Source: Massiliimalia sp964370215
Lineage (GTDB): Bacteria; Bacillota; Clostridia; Oscillospirales; Ruminococcaceae
NCBI GenBank assembly: GCA_964370215.1
Contig: CAYJIM010000006.1
Location: forward strand, 1-64,000
Direction: 5' to 3'
Length of the DNA: 64,000 bases
Shown here: one piece after another, positions 25,266 through 33,700 of the stretch
Layout: every line of letters starts with the position of its first letter
Position numbering within the stretch: position 1 is the first letter of the stretch
Notes under the pieces: generated by a model
The model's input: only the letters and a program-made list of their open reading frames with translations
Databases searched by the model: none
Told to the model about the DNA's origin: nothing
Program-made: the position numbers and the translations under genes

Positions 25266-27090
25266 TCGTCTACAACGGCTGCGTGACAAGGCCAATCGGC
25301 TGGTCGAACAACCCGGTGTTTATTTTATGAAAGACAGCGGCGGTGACATCATCTATATCGGCAAGGCAAAGCGGTTGAAACACCGTGTCGTCAGCTACTT
25401 TCGCCAAAACAAAGGGCACACCGACAAGGTGCGTCGGATGGTGGACGCCGTGCAGGATTTTGACTTTATCGTCACCTCCAGTGAGTTTGAGGCACTGGTG
25501 TTGGAATGCAGTCTCATCAAGCAGTACAGTCCCAAATACAACATCCTATTAAAGGATGACAAAGGATACAGCTACATCAAAATTACCGACGAGCCCTTTC
25601 CCCGCATTCAATCGGCACTACAAAAAAATGAGGACGGTGCCACTTATCTGGGCCCTTACACCAGTTCCTTTGCCGTCAAGCAGACGGTACAGGAGGTCAA
25701 TCAGGTGTTTTTGCTCCCCACCTGTCGCAAAAAATTCCCGGAAGATTTTCGCAAAACCCGTCCCTGCCTCAACTACCACATCCACAATTGCAGTGGCATC
25801 TGCCGTGGGCGGTTGAGCCAAGCACAGTACCACAGCATCATTGCCGATGCCATCGACTATCTCAAAAATGAAAGCGACAGTCGCACCGCTCGTCTGACCG
25901 AGCAGATGGAACAGGCGGCAGAGGCACTCGACTTTGAGCGTGCAGCAAAATTTCGCGATCGTATCAAAGCGATCACTCGCTTGCAGGACACCCAAAAGGT
26001 GTTGCGTGACGATGGCAAGGATCACGACTATATCGGGGTGCAGATCATCGGGGAGGAAACCGCTGTTACCGTCCTGCAATTCCGCTCCGGCAAATTGTAT
26101 GGAAAATCCGACTACCACTTCAACGGCTACACCCATGCCACTGAACTGCTCGAGGACTTTTTGATCCAGTACTACCACGCAGGCGTGACACTCCCCTCTT
26201 TGATCTCGCTGGATACCCCGTTGGAGGATCTTGCATTGTACGAGCAATACCTCAACTCCATCACCGATCATCGGGTCTATCTCAATGTACCGCAAAAGGG
26301 AGAGCAAAAGCGTTTGGTGGAAATGGCGCAAAACAACGCCTTGGAGACCCTCTCCAACCGCATCAAGCAACAGTCCAAGCATCTTGTGGCGTTGCAGGCA
26401 TTGACCGAGCTGTTGGCACTGTCCACCATGCCAAATTATATCGAGAGTTATGATATTTCAAATATTGGCAGTGACTATATGGTGGGTGGTATGGTAGTCT
26501 TTCGGCAGGCAAAACCCTACAAAGCGGCTTACAAAAAGTTCACCATCAAGGATCAAGTCATGCAGGATGACTATGCGGCGATGCAGCAGGTCATTCGCCG
26601 CCGCTTCACCCGTTACCTCGACCCCGAAGAAAAGGATGAAGGGTTCAAAACCCTACCCGATTTGATTTTACTGGATGGCGGACAGGGGCATGTCAATGCC
26701 GTGGCACCGGTGTTGCAGGAACTGGGCATCAAAGTGCCGTTGTTTGGCATGGTCAAGGACTCCAAACACCGCACCCGTGCCATCACCTCTAGCGGAGGTG
26801 AAATTCAAATTTCCACCGTCAAGGCAGCCTTCACCCTTGTCACCCAAATTCAGGATGAGGTGCATCGTTTTGCCATCTCCTTCCAACGAAAAACCCACAA
26901 AAAGGTGACTTTTTCGATGCAATTGACCACCATTCCCGGTATTGGTCCGAAAAAGGCGGCAACCTTGTTGTCACACTGTCGCACCAAACAAGCGATGAAA
27001 GCCATGGCGGTGGAAGAACTCCAACAACTGCTCAAAATCAACACAGAAACTGCCACGCAATTGCACGCATTGCTACAGCAAACTTCTTAA
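25252..27090 (+). CDS. uvrC: Excinuclease ABC subunit C
   Basis: The ATG at 25252 (612 residues) has GGAAGGAG upstream and overlaps the preceding gene by 14 bp. UvrC makes both incisions around lesions bound by UvrAB. The GIY-YIG nuclease is at 15-95 (PGVYFMKDS, IIYIGKAKRLKHR), the UVR helix pair near 205-235 (QAAEALDFERAAKFRDRIKA), the RNase H-like nuclease near 385-540 (ESYDISNIGSDYMVGGMVVF, LILLDGGQGHVNAV) and a C-terminal helix-hairpin-helix (TTIPGIGPKKAATLLSHC). All key residues are visible. uvrA and uvrB are not in the window. Confidence 0.97.
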   Translation: MQQPDRLQRLRDKANRLVEQPGVYFMKDSGGDIIYIGKAKRLKHRVVSYFRQNKGHTDKVRRMVDAVQDFDFIVTSSEFEALVLECSLIKQYSPKYNILLKDDKGYSYIKITDEPFPRIQSALQKNEDGATYLGPYTSSFAVKQTVQEVNQVFLLPTCRKKFPEDFRKTRPCLNYHIHNCSGICRGRLSQAQYHSIIADAIDYLKNESDSRTARLTEQMEQAAEALDFERAAKFRDRIKAITRLQDTQKVLRDDGKDHDYIGVQIIGEETAVTVLQFRSGKLYGKSDYHFNGYTHATELLEDFLIQYYHAGVTLPSLISLDTPLEDLALYEQYLNSITDHRVYLNVPQKGEQKRLVEMAQNNALETLSNRIKQQSKHLVALQALTELLALSTMPNYIESYDISNIGSDYMVGGMVVFRQAKPYKAAYKKFTIKDQVMQDDYAAMQQVIRRRFTRYLDPEEKDEGFKTLPDLILLDGGQGHVNAVAPVLQELGIKVPLFGMVKDSKHRTRAITSSGGEIQISTVKAAFTLVTQIQDEVHRFAISFQRKTHKKVTFSMQLTTIPGIGPKKAATLLSHCRTKQAMKAMAVEELQQLLKINTETATQLHALLQQTS

Positions 27091-27105
27091 ACTATAATAC
27101 CATGC

Positions 27106-27146
27106 GAACAGGGATTTCCGATCATTCAGGATCCCTGTTCTTTTTT
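27106..27146 (+). terminator. Terminator after uvrC
   Basis: GAACAGGGAT (27106-27115) pairs with ATCCCTGTTC (27131-27140), followed by TTTTTT. Confidence 0.92.
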
Positions 27147-27186
27147 CATGAAAACGTTTTCAAAATACTGATCAGAGTAACCGAAA

Positions 27187-27221
27187 AAGGTTGGCACCCT
27201 TTATACAATAGCGCCAACCTT
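27187..27221. other. Inverted repeat upstream of the HD gene
   Basis: AAGGTTGGC (27187-27195) and GCCAACCTT (27213-27221) flank 17 bases. No plus-strand T-run follows; AAAAA precedes it, so it would terminate minus-strand transcription. It lies 33 bp upstream of the HD promoter. Confidence 0.55.
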
Positions 27222-27253
27222 TATCACTCCACCCTATTCTTTTTTTAAATCTA

Positions 27254-27282
27254 TTGAAACTTTTAGATAGATTGTATATAAT
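27254..27282 (+). promoter_or_regulatory. Promoter of the HD-MFS-MFS operon
   Basis: TTGAAA (27254-27259), 17-bp spacer and perfect TATAAT (27277-27282), 68 bp upstream of the ATG at 27351. Confidence 0.82.
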
Positions 27283-27350
27283 GAGTACTGGTTGATGCGA
27301 CCCATCAGTCGCCCTATTTTTTGTTTTATTTAGAAGGAGTAATATCATTT

Positions 27351-28010
27351 ATGGTTACCTATCAGGCGATTACCGAAAACGCCGCCGTCAAACAATATAT
27401 TTTACACGCTGATCATATGTTAAAATCCATCGGCTACACCGAACATTCCTTTGCACATGTCACCCGTACCGCACACATTTCCGCCCAGATTTTGACGGAA
27501 TTGGGATATCCTCCGCGTACCATTGAGCTTGCCAAAATTGCATCGCACCTACACGACATCGGCAATTTGGTCAACCGAGTGGATCATGCACAGAGTGGGG
27601 CGGTGATGGCTTTTCGTATTTTGGACAATTTGGGGATGGCACCCGAAGAAATTGCCATGGTGGTTTCTGCCATTGGCAACCATGACGAACATACTGCAGC
27701 AGCCGTGACTCCCATTGCCGCCGCTCTGATTCTTGCCGATAAGAGCGACGTGCGCCGTTCTCGGGTGCGCAATCAGAACATGGCGCAATTTGACATCCAT
27801 GACCGCGTCAACTATGCGGTGGAGCAGGCATCTGTCTCTCTGAATCACGAGAAAAAGCAGGTGGTGCTAGCACTGACCATCGACACTGACATCTCTCCGG
27901 TATTGGATTATTTTGAAATTTTTATGGCACGGATGATTTTATGTAAACACGCCGCACAATTTTTACAATTAAAATTTGTATTGATGATCAATGGACAGAA
28001 GCTCTCTTAA
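27351..28010 (+). CDS. HD-domain phosphohydrolase
   Basis: The start at 27351 (MVTYQAITENAAV, 219 residues) has AGAAGGAG upstream at a rather long spacing. The HD metal site is complete: the first His in FAHVTRTAHI, the HD doublet in SHLHDIGN, and the later GNHDE. The C-terminal third is beta-rich (VVLALTIDTDI) and may bind a ligand. HD proteins of this size hydrolyse nucleotides or cyclic nucleotides; the substrate is unknown. It precedes two tandem MFS genes (28 bp gap) and shares their promoter, so it may act on something they import or export. Confidence 0.9.
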   Translation: MVTYQAITENAAVKQYILHADHMLKSIGYTEHSFAHVTRTAHISAQILTELGYPPRTIELAKIASHLHDIGNLVNRVDHAQSGAVMAFRILDNLGMAPEEIAMVVSAIGNHDEHTAAAVTPIAAALILADKSDVRRSRVRNQNMAQFDIHDRVNYAVEQASVSLNHEKKQVVLALTIDTDISPVLDYFEIFMARMILCKHAAQFLQLKFVLMINGQKLS

Positions 28011-28038
28011 CCTTCGACAATTCAATTGAGGTATGATC

Positions 28039-29283
28039 ATGAGAAATGTTTCAAAAATGTTCGACACTTCCTCTTTTCGCAAATTAAATCTGTTTTTCTT
28101 CGCCTTCAACTTTGTTTATTTTTGTGGCTTTAGCACCTATTTTGGCTTTATCACCATCTATCTTGCAAACCACGGATATTCCAGTTTTGAGTGCGGCATT
28201 GTCAACACTGTCATTGCCATTTGCCTCTTACTCTTTCAACCGCTTTGTGGGTATATTACCGACACTTTTTTATCGGTTAAAAAGTTTTTGATTCTCTGTA
28301 GTGTCGGCACCATCCTCACCATTTTCATTCTGCCTGCCATCGTCGAGCATTCCTTTATGGTGGTGATCCTATCGGTGCTTCCCATAGCACTGCTCTATCA
28401 ATCGATGACCTTTCTGGCCGATTCATGGGTGGTGGGCCTGCGTGAAGATTATCCCTACATCGACTACGGCAAAAGCCGGACCGGCGGATCGACCGGTGGG
28501 GCGGTCACCAACGTCGCCGCAGGATTTTTGATTGCACAGTTTGGCTACATTGCCCTGTTTGTTGTAACAGCCCTTGCGGCCGTCGCATTGATCTTCATCA
28601 TCAGTCAAATCCCCGACATCCCCTGCAAAAACAAAGCGGGTCAACATCAAAAAGAAAACGAAAGTGTCGAGCGACTGAGTTTTGTGGCAGTGTTTCGTGA
28701 ACTGTTAAAAATTCATCCTTACGTCATCTTTGTGGTCGCTACCACTGTCTGTGGGTTTGGTTGGCGCGCCGTTTACGCAAACCTCACCTTTAAGGTGTTG
28801 GATTTGGGCGGGGGTGATGTGGAACTAGGCATTGCCAACGCCATTTGTGCCATTGCAGAAATCCCGGTACTGCTACTGGTCACCTTTGCCTGCCGCAAAA
28901 TGCGTTTGCATTACCTGTTGCTCTTCAGCATGGTCTTTGCAGTACTCCGTGGGTTGACCTTTTGGGCTGCCGATGGCATGACGATGCTCTATCTTTCCCA
29001 GATATGTCAATCCTGTTCTTATGGCTTGATGGTCTCCATCTCACTGGAATTGATCAACAAGCTGGTTCCTGCCACCTATCGGGCGACCGCTATCACCATC
29101 ATGATCAGTGCAACTGGGGGACTTGGTGCCCTTGCCGGCAACTTCTTTGGCGGTTTCCTTGTCAACTTGGTTGGGGTCAATCAAATGGCGGCTTATATGC
29201 TCATCCCCACCGCCGTGCCGGCACTCCTCTATGGATGTTATATCTTGCATCAACGGTATAAGTGCCCTGAAACATTACTATAA
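28039..29283 (+). CDS. MFS transporter (MFS_1-like), first of tandem pair
   Basis: This 414-residue, 12-helix transporter starts at the second of two close ATGs (28039), which has the better spacing from TTGAGG. It opens with the hydrophobic NLFFFAFNFVYFCGF segment. The two halves are separated by a charged loop (IPCKNKAGQHQKENESVERL). The FKVLDLGGGDVELGIANAIC and YRATAITIMISATGGLGALA segments are shared almost word for word with the next gene. The layout resembles sugar or nucleoside proton symporters of the LacY-like group. The substrate is unknown. Confidence 0.92.
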   Translation: MRNVSKMFDTSSFRKLNLFFFAFNFVYFCGFSTYFGFITIYLANHGYSSFECGIVNTVIAICLLLFQPLCGYITDTFLSVKKFLILCSVGTILTIFILPAIVEHSFMVVILSVLPIALLYQSMTFLADSWVVGLREDYPYIDYGKSRTGGSTGGAVTNVAAGFLIAQFGYIALFVVTALAAVALIFIISQIPDIPCKNKAGQHQKENESVERLSFVAVFRELLKIHPYVIFVVATTVCGFGWRAVYANLTFKVLDLGGGDVELGIANAICAIAEIPVLLLVTFACRKMRLHYLLLFSMVFAVLRGLTFWAADGMTMLYLSQICQSCSYGLMVSISLELINKLVPATYRATAITIMISATGGLGALAGNFFGGFLVNLVGVNQMAAYMLIPTAVPALLYGCYILHQRYKCPETLL

Positions 29284-29301
29284 TCAGAAAGAGGTCATAC
29301 C

Positions 29302-30543
29302 ATGCGCAGGTTGTTCAATCTGTCCGACACTTCCTATTTTCAAAAATTGAATGTGTTGTTTTTTTCCTTAAACTTTGTCTACTTTTGTGGCATGTGTGTC
29401 TACTTTGGTTTTTTGGTCATCTATCTGACCACCCAAGGATTTTCCAGTTTTGAGTGTGGCATTGTCAACACCGTTTGTGCTTTTTGCCTACTTTTGTTTC
29501 AACCATTGGCAGGGTACATCACCGACTCCTTTTTGTCCATCAAAAAGTATTTGATGATTGCCATCACTTTATCCATCGGCGCAACCTTTCTTCTTCCCTT
29601 TATGTCTCACCTGCCCCTGCCACTTGTGTTGCTCGCAGTGGTGCCGATGTCCTTACTGTTTCAACCAACTCCCTCCCTTGCCGACACTTGGGCGGTCACC
29701 CTACGTGAACAATACCCTTATCTCGATTATGGGAAAAACCGTGGCGGTGGTTCCATCGGGTACAGCGTCATGTCTCTCGCCGCCGGTACACTCATCGGGC
29801 AGTTTGGCTATCATGTTCTGTTCATCTTAAGTGCTGTATTTTCGGTACTTCTGTTGGTCATTCTCCTGCAAATCCCCGATGTTCCTTGTAAGAACAAACG
29901 TGTAGAGGCCTCACACCTTCCTGCAACCGAACGGATGAGTTTCTTTGCCGTTGTCAAGGAACTGTCCAAAATGCCCACCTATGTCATCTTTCTCGTCGCC
30001 TCTACCTTGAGCGGTCTTGGCTGGCGTGCACTGCACGTCAACGTCACCTTTAAGGTGTTGGATTTGGGCGGTGGTGACAATGAATTGGGCATCGCCTTTG
30101 CCATCTGTGCCATTGCCGAAGTACCGGTACTGCTGTTCGCAACGGTCGCTTGCCGACGCTTCAAATTAAATTATCTGTTGCTCGCTAGCTTGATTTTGGA
30201 GGTCGTTCGTGGACTGACCTACTTCCTTGCCGACAACATGATGATGTTTTACCTGTCACAAGCACTACAGGCATTTGCGTTTGGCTTGTTTTTGGCAGTT
30301 TCCTTGGAGATCATCAACAAACTGGTACCGACCATCTATCGGGCAACTGCCGTCACCTGCATGATCAGTGCGACAAGTGGCCTCGGTGGCATCACCGGCA
30401 ACTTCCTCGGCGGTTATTGGGTCGAGGAATATGGGGTCAACCATATGGCATTTTTGATGACCATTGCACTGGTGGCTGCCGCTGTGATCTATCTTGTCTT
30501 TGTGCTTTATCAGCAAAAGCGACACCCTGATCGCATGATTTAA
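29302..30543 (+). CDS. MFS transporter (MFS_1-like), second of tandem pair
   Basis: This 413-residue paralogue of the preceding gene lies 18 bp downstream with AGAAAGAGG ahead of the ATG. The two proteins align end to end without large gaps (for example SSFECGIVNT, DIP/DVPCKNK, FKVLDLGGGD in both), so they arose by tandem duplication. They differ mostly in helices 3-5 and the central loop. Keeping both suggests different substrates or a heterodimer. It is last in the operon; a hairpin follows at 30579-30606. Confidence 0.92.
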   Translation: MRRLFNLSDTSYFQKLNVLFFSLNFVYFCGMCVYFGFLVIYLTTQGFSSFECGIVNTVCAFCLLLFQPLAGYITDSFLSIKKYLMIAITLSIGATFLLPFMSHLPLPLVLLAVVPMSLLFQPTPSLADTWAVTLREQYPYLDYGKNRGGGSIGYSVMSLAAGTLIGQFGYHVLFILSAVFSVLLLVILLQIPDVPCKNKRVEASHLPATERMSFFAVVKELSKMPTYVIFLVASTLSGLGWRALHVNVTFKVLDLGGGDNELGIAFAICAIAEVPVLLFATVACRRFKLNYLLLASLILEVVRGLTYFLADNMMMFYLSQALQAFAFGLFLAVSLEIINKLVPTIYRATAVTCMISATSGLGGITGNFLGGYWVEEYGVNHMAFLMTIALVAAAVIYLVFVLYQQKRHPDRMI

Positions 30544-30578
30544 CATCACAATCAAAAACCAGTAACACAGAAAAGAAC

Positions 30579-30606
30579 AACCGGTGAGCAACGTGGCTCA
30601 CCGGTT
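30579..30606 (+). terminator. Hairpin after the MFS pair
   Basis: AACCGGTGAGC (30579-30589) pairs with GCTCACCGGTT (30596-30606). The following tract TGTCGTTTG is only moderately T-rich, so it is a weak intrinsic terminator. Confidence 0.65.
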
Positions 30607-30634
30607 TGTCGTTTGTAGTTTTTTTCGACACCTA

Positions 30635-30732
30635 CCAGAGCGTCCAAAGATTTGCAAGGTGCAGTGACACCGAAAGCAAAAATGGCAAGCCTTGGCTCAC
30701 CATTTTTGCGGTTGCGGTTTTTTCGACGGTCT
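30635..30732. repeat. Second intergenic repeat, copy 2
   Basis: The ends CCAGAGCGTCCAAAGATTTG and TTGCGGTTTTTTCGACGGTCT-like sequence match 8061-8110. The middle adds about 47 bases with a stem GCAAAAATGG/CCATTTTTGC (30676-30709). On the minus strand that stem is followed by TTTC and may help stop the giant gene's transcript. Confidence 0.7.
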
Positions 30733-30744
30733 GCGTGCATGGTG

Positions 30745-33700
30745 CTATTGTTTCTTTCGATAGCGGCATACAAGAGCGGTGATTGCTAGGAGTAGCACGC
30801 CTACCCCAACCAACCACCACAGCAGTCCACTTGTGGTCGTCGTCTCACTGTCCTGTGCCGGCATTGGTGCGTGGGTGTCAAGGATCGGTTCCTCCTCTGT
30901 TTCTACCGTTTGTGTCTCCATTGATGTTGTCGTATTGTTGCTGTCATCGGTACTGCTTTGNNNNNNNNNNNNNNNNNNNNNNNNNNNNNNNNNNNNNNNN
31001 NNNNNNNNNNNNNNNNNNNNNNNNNNNNNNNNNNNNNNNNNNNNNNNNNNNNNNNNNNNNCCGTTTGTGTCTCCATTGATGTTGTCGTATTGTTGCTGTC
31101 ATCGGTACTGCTTTGCTGTTCCACAATTGGTGCTGTTTGCGTGCCTACTGTGGTCTGCTGTGTACTTGTCGATGTACCACCTTCTACCGTCGGTGGCGGT
31201 GTCTGTCCGTCGTTTCCTCCCTGTGGGGTGGATACCGACGGTTCGGAGACTGACGGCACGGAGGCCGATGGATTGGACGTCGTCGGTGTAGAGACCGACG
31301 GCACGGAGGTCGACGGTGTGGTGTCCGCTTCCCTTTGTAGGTTGTAATCGGCCGTTGTCAACCCCACCCCTTTGTCGATCTGTCCGACAAAGCTATCCCC
31401 TGCGGTCAGTGGAATGTCAGGGTAACTTATGCTATTGGTGACTCCAATCTGACCATCTTGTAGCGTGAGTTCCTCGACGGTATAGTCCATCGTACCCCCA
31501 TCTCGTGCTACAATTTTCATGCGATAATCTTGGGTGTTTGGCAGATCCACAATCTTCACGCCATCCTGTACCCAAACCGACAGGGTGTCCACCGTGATCG
31601 TTTCGTCCACCACTGCTGCGACTAGTTCGTCTTTGCTATCATAGACGTAGACATCCACCGGACAAGCGACCGTGGCACGTTTGAATGTGCTATTGTTGCC
31701 AATAAAGCTCATCCCACCTTGATCGATGCTCTGCATCCAACTCAGATACCCTGCCGGACAGTGGTTGTCGGTTACGGTGCCGAGCACTTGATTGTTCGCA
31801 ACAAAAAATAAAGTAATATCAAAATAGAGCACACTGGTGAGTGAAATATCCAGTAACGGCCCTTCATCGCCCGTCACCAACACCGTTGCCAACGCATTGA
31901 AATAATCTATCAACGGGAGGTCTTCCTGACCCACTTTGCCGTCGTACGCAGCAGTTCTGGTTGGTGCGGCAAGGTAAAAAGAACCTTCCAGCTGATCTAC
32001 CCAAATTTTTCCGCTGTTGTAGTAACTGTACCGCTCTTTGGTCAGCGTTTCAAATTCATCGCTGTTGTGGTAAATGGTGCTCTTTGGCAGGTCGTAAAAG
32101 GATCCTGTCGGCAGCCATAGATCCACCCCATATCGGCCAAAGTCCCAGCCACCCAGTGCCAATCTCGGCACAAAGTCTTCGGGGTTGACGATATTGAAGA
32201 TGTTTTGATACCCTGTCCCCAGCTCCGCGATCGGAACACCGCGCGGTGTCGCAAAGGTGTAGGCATAAACATTGGTGCGGTTGGGCGTTTCGACGACATC
32301 GGGATGGTCGCTGTTTGCAAGATCGGTCAAGTAGGCGCCGATCATGTTGGCGACAGCCGCCCCGCGGCTATGCCCTGTGACCAAAAATTTGGTGCCGTCG
32401 TTAGCCTCAATCCCATGGTCGCTCAAATACTGTGCCAGGTCGGCTTGTAAACGTGCTGCTGCTGTCGCAAAGCCGACATGTTCTGCTTCGGCGCCGAGGT
32501 TGAAGTTGCTGTACCACTCTTCCCCTTTGGTGCCACGCACCACAATCGCCACCAGCGTTTCCTCTCCGATTTGCTTCTTGGCAAAGCTGTATGCCACCAC
32601 ATCATCATCGCCGTACAGCGTTTTGTTGTCATAGTAGGTGTCAATCTCTGCAAACTGTAAGGCGGTAAGGGTGTCGACCATCGTTTCTGCATCGACATAA
32701 GCGGAGGCACTGAGCGTCATTGCAGCAGTTGCCAACTGTTGATTGTAGGTTGTCGATGCTACTTCAAACCAGTCGTCCTGCCAGTAAAGGTCGGTGGTTG
32801 CGAGCATTGGTACCCCTGCCTCCACTTCCAAACCGGTGTCGATGACAACGGTTGTTTCAATCACTTCCTCCTGTGGCGGTAGTGCACCACTGAAAAAGAA
32901 AATGGCATCTCTTGCTTTTAAAATGTTCACCACCATCTCATCCAAATAATGATCCAACGTTTGGTGTCCTGTTGCCAACAGGTAGTCGTCAACCGTTTCA
33001 TAGCGGTCTGCTGTTTGGACTTGCAGTATTTCTAAAAATTCCGCTTGATAGTCGGTGACAAACTTGTTGTACGCCTCTTCCCCGAACAGGCGCAGTTCCA
33101 CCAGATACCGCAGATTGCGCAAGGTGGAAAATTGATCGGAGGGGGTTTGTGCTGTACGTTGCTCGGTGCTGACTGCATAGGAGAAAATACGGGATAGATC
33201 CGCTGAGATTTCCAACACATCATCCGATTGGAAACGGTCACCCAACCCAAAGATCCAATCAACTCCGCTGTAGGTCAGTCCCAACAACTTATAGACGAGT
33301 GCCACCGAGGAACCAACTTTGGCGATCAATTGGGTGACTGCGGTTTTTGCACCAAATGTCGCACCACTTTCCAACAACTCTTGTGACCATTCCCCGATCA
33401 ACACGCGCTGATTTTGTTGCATGTCTGCTTTCAAATCCTCTGCCACCGACCGGATATCATTGTCATAGGTGGTGTCCACCGCATCCCCATACTGTAAAAT
33501 CACATCCAGCACACGGTATTGTTCCTGTAAGGTCACTTCTGTCTCCAACAGATGATAGAGATAGTTGTTGAGTGCGATCGTGTCATCCGCGACGGTTTGA
33601 ACAGTGTGTAGCAGTTCTTCTGTCAAGGTCAGTCGATCGTCAAAAGCATTCAAAAACAGTTGATCGACATACCCTGTTTGCTGTAGCTTTTCTATCACCG

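Noticed and set aside
30903..31060. C-terminus of the giant protein read through the Ns to a stop at 30903
   Set aside because: It depends on the arbitrary 100-N length. The alternative frame restored by the 55-bp overlap gives a membrane anchor and basic tail, which is far more sensible.
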